The notes beneath the pieces were generated by a model that searched no databases, was not told the origin of the DNA, and saw only the letters and a program-made list of their open reading frames with translations. The translations under genes and the position numbers were made by a program. From positions 1-12,875 of the forward strand of contig JASEIZ010000041.1 of NCBI GenBank assembly GCA_030017395.1: 12,875 nt of DNA, read 5' to 3'. Positions 1 to 7,005 of the stretch are shown one piece after another. The stretch comes from Desulfobacterales bacterium. GTDB lineage: Bacteria > Desulfobacterota > Desulfobacteria > Desulfobacterales > ETH-SRB1. Every line of letters starts with the position of its first letter. Position 1 is the stretch's first letter.

Positions 1-443
1 CCTTTGGTTCGCCGGAATTTAGCCCAGGGAAAAAGAGATAAACACAACGAGATGGTGCTACTATCCAACGATAGCAGCTTATTTTTGAAACGGAATTTAT
101 GTTTGCCAGGTGCTGCCTGCTTACAAAAATTGAGGGTGTCATAAAAAAGGTCTTGAAACATTTGCCACGGTCTATGGGTATTGGCATATGACAGCGTTGA
201 TTTGTTAGGAGCGTTTTTCATTCCCAAATGACGCAGTTTGCCCATACAGCAGGCAAGACCGCCGCAAATTTCTCTAAGGCTCTTGGCTTGTGCTAATTGG
301 CAAAATAACATGGCTACAAAATGATCCCATGAACTGTATTTTTTTGCATAACGTTCTGAATGATGTCTGAAAATCAGTTGATAAAATTTTTGCCGGTCGA
401 ACAAAGCAACCAGTTGACTGAACAGGCTCGCATGTCGTATCAT
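1..443 (-). CDS. IS4-family transposase, N-terminal part (runs off left edge)
   Basis: Reading the minus strand from ATG at 443 gives 147 uninterrupted codons to the window edge. The protein begins MIRHASLFSQLVALF and continues with a DUF4372-like IS4 N-terminal domain (about residues 1-80, with SLREICGGL and KLRHLGMKN). It then reaches the first catalytic-core block, LDSSTISLCLSLFPWAKFR, where D127 should be the first acidic residue of the DDE triad. IS4 transposases of this type are about 370-400 residues long, so the other two acidic residues and the right end of the element lie outside the window. The start is fixed by an AAGGAGG ribosome-binding site at 451-457, seven bases before the ATG. 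Nothing visible is broken, so the element may be intact. It would cut and paste the IS by the DDE mechanism. It lies downstream of the exopolysaccharide genes and probably interrupts that operon. Confidence 0.9.
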   Translation of the reverse strand, partial: MIRHASLFSQLVALFDRQKFYQLIFRHHSERYAKKYSSWDHFVAMLFCQLAQAKSLREICGGLACCMGKLRHLGMKNAPNKSTLSYANTHRPWQMFQDLFYDTLNFCKQAAPGKHKFRFKNKLLSLDSSTISLCLSLFPWAKFRRTK

Positions 444-448
444 AGAGC

Positions 449-510
449 ATCCTCCTTGTTTTTGGGAAACTGTTATTCTTCGTGGTTTAACAATCTCCCA
501 CAAGGAGGAT
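449..510 (-). promoter_or_regulatory. Hairpin sequestering the transposase ribosome-binding site
   Basis: An 11-bp perfect inverted repeat (449-459 ATCCTCCTTGT, 500-510 ACAAGGAGGAT) continues, after a four-base bulge, with GGGA/TCCC (464-467/496-499) and TGTTA/TAACA (471-475/488-492). In RNA read from the minus strand, the distal arm pairs exactly with the transposase Shine-Dalgarno sequence. IS10 and IS50 are known to block translation of read-through transcripts with such hairpins. The same role here is inferred from the base pairing alone. Confidence 0.7.
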
Positions 511-516
511 ATTTTT

Positions 517-651
517 TCAATGACTTATTATTTTACTCACTGAAAACCGTTTTTGGACAAGAGTGATTGCTATTAATAAACAGAGCTTCAGTTCTTTTTT
601 GAACTTCTCTCTTCTCATTGTTTTCGCGCTTCTTGACTTATGTTTCTTCAT
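517..651 (-). pseudogene. Remnant of a gene interrupted by the IS4 element
   Basis: A 44-codon frame starts at ATG 651, 26 bases downstream of the BY-kinase stop. It begins MKKHKSRSAKTMRREKF, strongly basic, and then enters a hydrophobic run, LCLLIAITLV, that stops abruptly before QKRFSVSKIISH and a TGA at 517. The shape is that of the N-terminus of a membrane protein whose first transmembrane helix has been cut. The last dozen codons probably belong to the end of the IS, whose boundary I place loosely at 530-560. Weak GGA is the only Shine-Dalgarno-like sequence before the ATG. The identity of the lost gene cannot be read. In this position of an exopolysaccharide operon a polymerase, ligase or other membrane protein would be usual. 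It could also be a chance frame. Confidence 0.45.
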
Positions 652-676
652 TGTTCCACTCGACATCCTTCATTTC

Positions 677-3463
677 TCAGGAAGTGGACTTAAGCACCCA
701 GCTGCCGGGATAAGATTTGTCTATTCCCTTTTCCTTCATATATTTGACGGCATCTTTTTCAGCAGCAAAATGTCCTATGAAAACCCTGTGCCAAACCCCT
801 TTGCCCTCAATATTAACTGTGGCCCAGTGAGCGTCTATTCCCTTCTCCTTAAGACCCGCCACAAATCTCTTTACCTCCTCCAGGTCACGCCTGGCCCTGA
901 TCTGTATAGCATACGGTCTATTATCCGGCGCTTGCTTTTCAGTCTTTTGATCTTCGGGTTCCCTTTCTCCGGAAGGAAGCACGGAAGCAAACATTGACAA
1001 ATTCTTCTTTATCTTTTTTCTAATGATTTTTACTTTAGTCGCATTATCTTCCACAGGAATATCGCTGGGCCGGCTCGTGAATAGACCGACTATGCAACCA
1101 GGCAGCCTGAGGTAATCTGCCTGGTACAACATGCCGATAATCAAAAATAAAATTGCAATCAAAAGAACAACTATTTTCAGCTTTGAGCGCTCTTTGTCTT
1201 CCCGTTCTTTCTCCGATCTCTTTTCGGAGACTCTTCTGAAAAGACCCGCGACAAAACCGGGAATTGACAACAATCTGCTCCAAAACGTCTTTCTCTCTTC
1301 CTCTTTTTGTCCGTATGTATAATACTTCTTATAATAATCATAACCTGCAAAATCCGGGCTGATCTCCGCCCTTAGACCATTAAGCACAACACCTATTACA
1401 TTTGCCTTGACATTATCAAGCTGAGCTTTTGCCCGCTTGAGTGTGCCACTGGAAATTTTGCCCACCTGATAGACGAGAATCACCCCATCTGTCTTGGAAC
1501 CCAAAATAGCGGCATCAGTGGCAGCCAAAACCGGAGGGCCATCTATCAACACCATGTCATATTCAGATCTTACGTTCTCTATAAATTCGCTAATACTTTT
1601 TGAGCTCACCAGTTCTGCGGGATTTGGCGGGACAGTCCCACCGGTTATGATATGGAGATTGTCCATACCAGGGGTCTTCATAATATCATCCATGCTCATC
1701 TTCCCCATCATGATATCAGTAATTGTCCTGATTACATCCCTCCATTTGTAATTACCAAGTATGACATCTGCAAGACCCGGCGTTTGATCGAGACCAAACA
1801 TCCTTGCAATAACCGGTCTTCTGAGATCTCCCTCAACAATCAGCACCTTATTACCGGCCTGAGCCATAGTAATGGCAAGATTAACTACCGAAGTGGTCTT
1901 CCCTTCCTGTGGAGAAGAACTGGTAAAGACGACAGTCTTAATTTCTTTTTCAAGGCTGGTGAAACTTAGATTTGTCCTGAGCGCCCTGAAACTCTCTGCC
2001 AGTGTTGAATCAGGCGCAAAGTGCGAAACAAGTCTGGCATGCCTGTCTGCAGTCGCTCCATCCAAGCCTTCAAGGTACTTCTCCTCCAGAATCGCTTTAA
2101 TCTCCTGGACGCTGACATAAGGAATTATTCCAGAAACAGGAACGCCAAGAAGCTCCTCAACCTCTTCAATTGCTACTATAGAAGTATCAAAGGTCTCAAT
2201 TATAAAGGCAAAAACAATGCCCAGGATCAACCCTATAATTGTTCCGACAACAGTGGTCGCCAGAGTTTTGGGCGGATTTATAGGAACAGCCGGTTCCAGG
2301 GCGGGTTTTACTATTTTTACCTCTTCTATTTTTTCAGCCTCTTTGATCAACGATTCCTGGTACTTCTTCTCAAGAAGTGTATAGACCTCCATGTTTACAC
2401 TGACATTTCTCTCCAGCCTTGCCAGATACAGACCCTTTTCCGGGAGCATTTTGATCCGTTCATCCATTCCATCAATTTTCTTCTTCAAACTAATTATGTT
2501 CGCCGCGACAGTCTTTTCCTGGGAAAAAAGCTGGGACCTCATGTTTTCCAATAATTCACTGATCTGCTTATTTATTTCTACAACCTGTGGATAGTTTTTC
2601 GTGTAAGTGAGAAGAAGAGTGTCTCTCTTCAACATAAGCTGGACAAGCCTGTCATTAAGATTCTTATAGAGGCTTGAAGCCTCATTAATATAAAAACTTG
2701 TCTTTGAAGTCAGTGGCTTATCCTTTGCCTCTTCAAGATATTTTTGTACCTTCCTTACCTTTTCATTATCTGACACCGACTTCTCATAGATGGCCTGCAA
2801 CCCTGCTATCTGACCGAGCATGTTTGAGGTCTGAGCGCTAAGGGAAATCAATTTGTTTTCTTCTCTGAAATTCCTTACGGCCTCCTCAGAGTTTTCCAAT
2901 CTTTCCTTTACGATCTTTAACTGGTTCTCTATAAACTTCTTTGCTTCAATGGTCCGCTTATTAAGATCAAGGATACGTTCCTCCTTGTAAACATGGGCAA
3001 TAGTATTGGCGAGGCGCTGGGCAAACCTGGGATCTCCAGAGGTCACTATAATGTTAATAATGTTACTGTAACCTTCCTGCTCTGTTTCCGCAGAGTTTTT
3101 CAGGTTTAATATAATGCCAAGATACTTTTTGTTGGCCCGCACTTCCTCAGAGGAAAGATCAGCGGGTATCAGGCCCAGTTTCCTGGCTACCATTTCCATT
3201 ATAAAATAACTCTTTATCACGGCCGCCTGTGTTTCCATATCATCGGTCTGGGACCAGGAGATGGCCTGGATATAAAGACCGGTTACAGAGCTGGTCTTCT
3301 CAATCTTCACGCTGGCGCTTGTTCTATATAAAGGCACGGGTTCAGATAAGATGGAAAAAAACAGGCTGAAAAGCCCCATGGCAAGAATAGTAAAGATGAT
3401 AATAAACTTTCTCTTTTTGACAACAAGCCAATAATCTCTTAAGTTTAAGTCATATTGCGCCAT
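677..3463 (-). CDS. Wzz/BY-kinase (polysaccharide co-polymerase tyrosine autokinase) with C-terminal SPOR domain
   Basis: This 928-residue inner-membrane protein combines a chain-length determinant with a bacterial tyrosine kinase. Segments in order: TM1 (about 20-40), Wzz periplasmic domain with coiled coil (about 160-375), TM2 (401-422), and a cytoplasmic BY-kinase. The kinase has Walker A SSSPQEGKTT (515-524), Walker A' LIVEGDLRRP (541-550), Walker B MVLIDGPP (637-644) and a tyrosine cluster YDYYKKYYTY (708-717) that would be autophosphorylated. Family members normally end soon after the cluster. This one adds a basic linker, TM3 (about 762-780) and a SPOR-like domain (about 849-915, YAIQIRARRDLEEVKRFVAG onward) that may bind septal peptidoglycan. 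In Walker A' the usual D-A-D is E-G-D. ATG 3463 is preceded by GAGGT. The gene lies 94 bases downstream of the Wza-like gene and should work with it in exopolysaccharide assembly, opposed by the tyrosine phosphatase at 12533. Confidence 0.95.
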   Translation of the reverse strand: MAQYDLNLRDYWLVVKKRKFIIIFTILAMGLFSLFFSILSEPVPLYRTSASVKIEKTSSVTGLYIQAISWSQTDDMETQAAVIKSYFIMEMVARKLGLIPADLSSEEVRANKKYLGIILNLKNSAETEQEGYSNIINIIVTSGDPRFAQRLANTIAHVYKEERILDLNKRTIEAKKFIENQLKIVKERLENSEEAVRNFREENKLISLSAQTSNMLGQIAGLQAIYEKSVSDNEKVRKVQKYLEEAKDKPLTSKTSFYINEASSLYKNLNDRLVQLMLKRDTLLLTYTKNYPQVVEINKQISELLENMRSQLFSQEKTVAANIISLKKKIDGMDERIKMLPEKGLYLARLERNVSVNMEVYTLLEKKYQESLIKEAEKIEEVKIVKPALEPAVPINPPKTLATTVVGTIIGLILGIVFAFIIETFDTSIVAIEEVEELLGVPVSGIIPYVSVQEIKAILEEKYLEGLDGATADRHARLVSHFAPDSTLAESFRALRTNLSFTSLEKEIKTVVFTSSSPQEGKTTSVVNLAITMAQAGNKVLIVEGDLRRPVIARMFGLDQTPGLADVILGNYKWRDVIRTITDIMMGKMSMDDIMKTPGMDNLHIITGGTVPPNPAELVSSKSISEFIENVRSEYDMVLIDGPPVLAATDAAILGSKTDGVILVYQVGKISSGTLKRAKAQLDNVKANVIGVVLNGLRAEISPDFAGYDYYKKYYTYGQKEEERKTFWSRLLSIPGFVAGLFRRVSEKRSEKEREDKERSKLKIVVLLIAILFLIIGMLYQADYLRLPGCIVGLFTSRPSDIPVEDNATKVKIIRKKIKKNLSMFASVLPSGEREPEDQKTEKQAPDNRPYAIQIRARRDLEEVKRFVAGLKEKGIDAHWATVNIEGKGVWHRVFIGHFAAEKDAVKYMKEKGIDKSYPGSWVLKSTS

Positions 3464-3482
3464 ATTCAGACCTCGTCAAGTG

Positions 3483-3528
3483 GTCGAGTAGTCGAGTAGT
3501 TAACGACTTGACTACTCGACTACTCGAC
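3483..3528. repeat. Perfect 18-bp inverted repeat made of GTCGAGTA units
   Basis: GTCGAGTAGTCGAGTAGT (3483-3500) and its exact complement (3511-3528) flank a 10-base loop. Each arm is itself two copies of an 8-base unit. A further partial copy, CTACTCGACC at 3536-3545, matches the complement of 3482-3491. The sequence fills the gap between the wza-like and BY-kinase genes. It has no T-run that would make it a convincing intrinsic terminator. It may moderate read-through or stabilise mRNA, or be a mobile palindromic repeat. Confidence 0.85.
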
Positions 3529-3557
3529 TATTTTCCTACTCGACCATTCCACTAAAC

Positions 3558-4712
3558 TTAATGAAGCTTTTTAAAACGAAGCATGGTGTCCTGGTTAAAA
3601 TACGCATCTCTGTACTTGTCAGGATAGAGCAGATAATCCAGAAGCGGTGTGGTATTTACTATAAATTCATTAAGATCGCCTATCAGTGTTCTTGGAACAT
3701 AAACCACATCACCATCCTGAAGGGTAATATTTTGGGTTATATCGCCTTTCTTTAATATTTCATCAAGGTTTGCAGCGAGTATAATCGGCTTCTCGCGGTT
3801 TTCTTTATAACCCCTGATAATTTTTATGTCCGAGTCCACAGCCACCCTCGTGGTGCCGCCTGCCTTGGATATTGCCGCCAGAAGATCATAGGCATCCTTA
3901 AGCCTGTATATCCCCTGGGTTTTCACCTCTCCGAAAACATACACCCTCTCTCCATAAGTTGGAAGTTCCGGAACTGTTACAATATCGCCATCATCTATAA
4001 CAACATTCTGGCCCACATCCCCCTGAAACATCGCCTTGTAAAGATTGACAGTATAGCTTTTACCCTTTCTTACCACTTCCACACGCCTTAAATCTGCATT
4101 CGCAAATTCTTCCCCTGTAATCGGCCCTCCTGCCATTACAATAAAATCAAGTATCCTTGTCTTACCCATTAGGGGATACTTTCCGGGACCGGTTCCAATA
4201 CCGGAAATTGACGTATCAAGACGGTTGATCTGCCCGAACAAAAGGGCGGTTTTGCTTCTATACTCTTTTACTACAACATCAATTCTCGGGATCCTGATAT
4301 ATTCTTTAAGCGCTTTCGTCAGTATTTCATCCACCTCGTGAGAAGTAAGGCCGGCCACTGCAATATCATCCATATAGGAATATGATGTTTTTCCATCCGA
4401 TCTGATCTCAGTGGTATATGGAGTCGACTTGGATCCCTCCCAAAAAGTAATGGTCAGGACATCGCCCGGGCCTATCAGGTACTCGGGAATACCCCGTTTC
4501 TCTGTAAATACACTGTTTTCTGTAACCCGGCTCATCCTGATAATATCTTTTTCCATCTCCTTTTTCTGACCCGCATCTTTTTCTTCAACAGCTTTTGGAG
4601 GCCTAAATTCCTTCACCGGCATTCCCCTTGCCTCAAAAGTACACCCTGAAAGAGACAAAATAAACAGACCTGCAATAACGGCCAAAAATATATTTCGTAT
4701 TCTGTAGATCAT
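3558..4712 (-). CDS. Wza-like polysaccharide export outer-membrane lipoprotein
   Basis: The 384-residue protein would form the outer-membrane channel through which exopolysaccharide leaves the cell. It starts with a lipoprotein signal: basic MIYRIRN, a hydrophobic stretch, then lipobox LSGC with the lipidated cysteine at 24. Threonine at +2 fits outer-membrane sorting. A poly-export (PES) domain follows (about 78-150, from YLIGPGDVLTITFWEGS). Two SLBB repeats come next (about 157-247 and 256-340, the second with GERVYVFGEVKTQGIYRL). I chose ATG 4712 because GGCGGAG at 4722-4728 stands nine bases upstream. A longer frame from TTG 4730 would put this ribosome-binding site inside the gene. A strong promoter lies at 4813-4841. 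The protein should dock with the Wzz/BY-kinase encoded next. The family assignment is secure. Which polysaccharide is exported is unknown. Confidence 0.95.
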   Translation of the reverse strand: MIYRIRNIFLAVIAGLFILSLSGCTFEARGMPVKEFRPPKAVEEKDAGQKKEMEKDIIRMSRVTENSVFTEKRGIPEYLIGPGDVLTITFWEGSKSTPYTTEIRSDGKTSYSYMDDIAVAGLTSHEVDEILTKALKEYIRIPRIDVVVKEYRSKTALLFGQINRLDTSISGIGTGPGKYPLMGKTRILDFIVMAGGPITGEEFANADLRRVEVVRKGKSYTVNLYKAMFQGDVGQNVVIDDGDIVTVPELPTYGERVYVFGEVKTQGIYRLKDAYDLLAAISKAGGTTRVAVDSDIKIIRGYKENREKPIILAANLDEILKKGDITQNITLQDGDVVYVPRTLIGDLNEFIVNTTPLLDYLLYPDKYRDAYFNQDTMLRFKKLH

Positions 4713-4721
4713 CCTGTAATT

Positions 4722-4728
4722 CTCCGCC
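4722..4728 (-). promoter_or_regulatory. Ribosome-binding site fixing the wza-like start
   Basis: GGCGGAG (minus strand) sits nine bases before ATG 4712. It overlaps the alternative TTG start at 4730, which has no comparable upstream sequence. Confidence 0.7.
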
Positions 4729-4812
4729 AAACTGAACTAATGCCGTGTCTTTTTACAATTTCACTCAGCAATATATTTTACGCGACAACTATAAATTGAA
4801 TTTTCATATATA

Positions 4813-4841
4813 ATTATATCTTAAAAAGAGCATAATATCAA
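4813..4841 (-). promoter_or_regulatory. Sigma70-type promoter for the wza-like/BY-kinase genes
   Basis: On the minus strand TTGATA (4836-4841) and a consensus TATAAT (4813-4818) are separated by exactly 17 bases. Transcription would start near 4805, giving a leader of about 95 bases before ATG 4712. The -35 box lies four bases from the nucleotidyltransferase stop codon, so the export genes can be transcribed independently of that gene. Confidence 0.7.
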
Positions 4842-4845
4842 CACA

Positions 4846-6054
4846 TTATTTCACATCCCTTCCCCACACCTTTTTCATAATAACATAAAATAGAGCTGTT
4901 GCAACATACTTTACAACCTCACATATACGAAACAGATAATATGATTCTCTGAACTTTAAATCTTTATTATACAACCTCTGAATCAGGATATGCGGCGGAG
5001 GAAAAAACGTTCTGAGTAAAAACCGGCATTTATTAATAAAACCCCTGTTCAATGCGAGGTAAATCAGATAGCTGCTGCCCCTTATCCTCTTGTTAGAAAG
5101 TTGAAGAGAAAGGAAAAATCTCTCCCCAATAGTGATATGCAATGGCCGCAAGCTATTTATGACCTTGTCCGGAATCCTTAAAGATGAATATTCTCTAACA
5201 ATGGTTAAGCTAAAATACAACAATCTTGACAGGTTAAAATCCCGGCTCTCTCTAATGATAAAGTCCCAGTCAATACTTTTTTCATAGGTATTTATGGATT
5301 GAAAGATATCATAAATCAGTATCAACCGGTCAAAAGAATGGCCTATCCTCAAGGCATGTTCACAAAGATAGATTATCAGGTGGCTGGGAAAGAGTATGCG
5401 GGACTCAACATCGGCGATCATGGCAGGAACCGACATTTTCCATATCCGCTCCATATCTATCTGCGAAGCAAACATATATGCCGGAACCGAGGTGTTCACC
5501 AGATGCCAGTGAATATGGAGTGACAGCGAGGACATATCCCTTCGATAATCAAGACTGGCCAAATATCCAACCGGATTGTTAACAGCTCTGGCCGCTGAGC
5601 TGTCTCTGGGAAAACATCCAAAAGAGGACAGGCAGCTATCGACCTTCTGAAGACTATCTTTTTTTACCAGTATATCTATGTCGGACATCCCTCTCATAGC
5701 GATACCCGGATAAATATGTTCTGCCAGGGCAACCCCTTTAAGCATGATGAACGGTATTGCCTCATCTTTAAATCTGCCCAGTATCTCCTTTAATTCGCCT
5801 AACACAGACATATTCTTCATCAGGTTTGAATTATACTGTTTCTGCAAATATTGACGGGTTTCAACAGGCATCATCTCTTCAAGATTGTTTTTTTTTATTT
5901 TGCAGGAAAGCACGCCCGCAACACCCTCGCTTATTGCGGTCTCAACAATATAATCCCAATCCGGAGAACCAGGGGAAAACTGCAGCAATGTATCCCTGCA
6001 AGCCTCTCCGAAAAGGAGTTTGAGCAACAATCTGTCCTCTCTTTTCCAGGCCAT
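4846..6054 (-). CDS. Nucleotidyltransferase-family protein (NTP_transf_5-like)
   Basis: This 402-residue protein carries the signature of the uncharacterised nucleotidyltransferase family PF14907. FIMLKGVALAEHIYP (102-116) is followed by RGMSDIDILV (121-130), where D125 and D127 are the expected metal-binding aspartates of the polymerase-beta-type fold. The middle and C-terminal helical region (for example HIHWHLVN and LCEHALRI) is typical of the family. ATG 6054 is preceded by AAGGGA at a normal distance. Family members recur beside PqqD-like and HPr-kinase-like genes in peptide-modification and exosortase/exopolysaccharide loci. Polyphosphorylation of a lasso peptide has been attributed to a relative. 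Here it may act on the candidate peptide at 9932 or on a surface sugar. No substrate can be read from sequence. A possible TATAAT for this gene lies at 6148-6153, without a good -35 box. Confidence 0.85.
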   Translation of the reverse strand: MAWKREDRLLLKLLFGEACRDTLLQFSPGSPDWDYIVETAISEGVAGVLSCKIKKNNLEEMMPVETRQYLQKQYNSNLMKNMSVLGELKEILGRFKDEAIPFIMLKGVALAEHIYPGIAMRGMSDIDILVKKDSLQKVDSCLSSFGCFPRDSSAARAVNNPVGYLASLDYRRDMSSLSLHIHWHLVNTSVPAYMFASQIDMERIWKMSVPAMIADVESRILFPSHLIIYLCEHALRIGHSFDRLILIYDIFQSINTYEKSIDWDFIIRESRDFNLSRLLYFSLTIVREYSSLRIPDKVINSLRPLHITIGERFFLSLQLSNKRIRGSSYLIYLALNRGFINKCRFLLRTFFPPPHILIQRLYNKDLKFRESYYLFRICEVVKYVATALFYVIMKKVWGRDVK

Positions 6055-6522
6055 TAATTTGTCCCTTGCAATAATTTACAGGAAAATCGGAAATCAGCAG
6101 TCGAATAACTATCTGAAAAAAATTAATCTTGAATTTAAGTAACTAATATTATACATATCATTTTTCAAATAAAATCTAAACTCAGACCTCGTTAAAAATG
6201 ATTTTTATATGGTCTTCAATCCCTTTATTCATAACGAATCTGATAAAAATTGGACATTTGGTCGGTCTGGGTTCAAAGGTTCAGGGTTCCAGGTTCAGGG
6301 TTAATCGCTTCGCGATTTTTTTCGATCTGCCTGTGCGTTGCGCCTGTCTGCGTGCAACGCACAGACAGGCGCAGACAGGTGCCACTGATTTCACTGGGTA
6401 AGCATCCTGAATCTGTCAACCTCTGAACCTTGAACCATAACTACTAAATGGGAATAGAAGTTTATTGTCCAATAAATCACCCCTTAATTTGCAAAGAGTT
6501 ACGAAGTCTGAAACTAAGATAT
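6055..6522. other. Intergenic region with little besides a repeat element
   Basis: These 468 bases separate the divergent nucleotidyltransferase and PqqD-like genes. Bases 6055-6250 are AT-rich and must hold the promoters. I see a minus-strand TATAAT at 6148-6153 but no convincing complete promoter in either direction. The remainder to about 6437 is a repeat element (separate entry). Open frames here, such as 6198-6401, have no ribosome-binding site or recognisable product. Confidence 0.6.
6269..6437. repeat. Repeat element with imperfect terminal inverted repeats and nested hairpins
   Basis: The left end has two copies of AGGTTCAGGGTT (6277-6288, 6291-6302). The right end (6419-6437) is nearly the reverse complement of the left end. 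Inside are AATCGC/GCGATT (6303-6308/6312-6317) followed by a T-run, an 11-bp inverted repeat CTGTGCGTTGC/GCAACGCACAG (6331-6341/6354-6364), and an overlapping alternative pair GCGCCTGTCTG/CAGACAGGCGC (6340-6350/6362-6372). The last two cannot form together. The layout resembles a small non-coding palindromic or MITE-like repeat. Confidence 0.7.
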
Positions 6523-6834
6523 ATGAAAATCATATTAAAAAATAATGATTATTTGATGCAAGACCTTGAAAGCATATTCAGGAAAGAAGAGGATGGGGCA
6601 TTTCTCTTTGATCCCAAAAGCGGCAATCTAAAATACATAAACTGCATGGGAGTCAATATTTACCAACTATGCAGCGGCAACAGATCCGTCGCAGATATCA
6701 CATCACTAATTGCAGAAAATTATAGAGATATCCCTGAAAAACAGATAAAAGAGGATATCAAAAATTTTCTTCAAGACCTTATTGAAATGAGATTTCTGAA
6801 AAAGAAAGAAACTCGACAGTCAAAAGTTTTCTAA
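6523..6834 (+). CDS. PqqD-like RiPP recognition element protein (candidate ScmD-like)
   Basis: The product is about 103 residues if translation starts at ATG 6523. An in-frame ATG at 6448 would add 25 residues, but these show no family resemblance and begin at the edge of the repeat element. The body follows the PqqD pattern: EEDGAFLFDPKSGNLKYINC, then MGVNIYQLCSGNRSVADI, then a helical end with LIEMRFLKK. PqqD proteins form a winged-helix domain that binds the leader of a peptide substrate and hands it to a radical SAM enzyme. The radical SAM gene 171 bases downstream is the obvious partner. The NCBI SynChlorMet cassette contains a PqqD relative called ScmD, and this could be that protein. 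The ribosome-binding site is weak at both possible starts, so the N-terminus is uncertain. Confidence 0.85.
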   Translation: MKIILKNNDYLMQDLESIFRKEEDGAFLFDPKSGNLKYINCMGVNIYQLCSGNRSVADITSLIAENYRDIPEKQIKEDIKNFLQDLIEMRFLKKKETRQSKVF

Positions 6835-6847
6835 AAAAGTCTTCAAA

Positions 6848-6955
6848 GTCCCCCTTTGAAGGGGGATTAAGGGGGATATGGTTGCGTGATAATACTACTA
6901 AAATACTAAAACACCCCCCTGCCCCCCCTCAAGGGGGGAATAAGTTGGGGGTTTA
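6848..6955. repeat. Inverted pair of C5/G5 palindromic repeats
   Basis: CCCCCTTTGAAGGGGG (6850-6865), followed by ATTAAGGGGGAT, faces a near-inverted copy at about 6913-6951 (CCCCCCTCAAGGGGGG at its centre). Each half is a short hairpin, and the two halves can also pair with each other. Such intergenic repeats are widespread in environmental anaerobe genomes. This one separates the PqqD-like gene from its radical SAM partner and could act as a partial terminator or processing site. Confidence 0.75.
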
Positions 6956-7005
6956 ATTGTTTCAGTATGTTATGAGAACTTATGACTTATGAGAAAGAAA
7001 CATAG

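Noticed and set aside
563..997. Plus-strand 144-codon frame
   Set aside because: It lies mostly antisense to the SPOR end of the BY-kinase gene, has no recognisable domain and no clear ribosome-binding site.
4710..4730. Longer Wza-like frame from TTG 4730
   Set aside because: The ribosome-binding site GGCGGAG lies within those six codons and points to ATG 4712, which also gives a normal lipoprotein signal length.
3466..6193. CAGACCTCGT shared at 3466-3475 and 6183-6192
   Set aside because: At 3466 it simply contains the BY-kinase ribosome-binding site. A single ten-base match is not enough to propose a regulatory site.
6303..6322. Intrinsic terminator (AATCGC/GCGATT then T-run)
   Set aside because: The stem is only six base pairs, no gene ends upstream on that strand, and it lies inside a repeat element.
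6198..6401. 67-codon plus-strand frame
   Set aside because: It runs through the repeat element and has neither a ribosome-binding site nor family resemblance.
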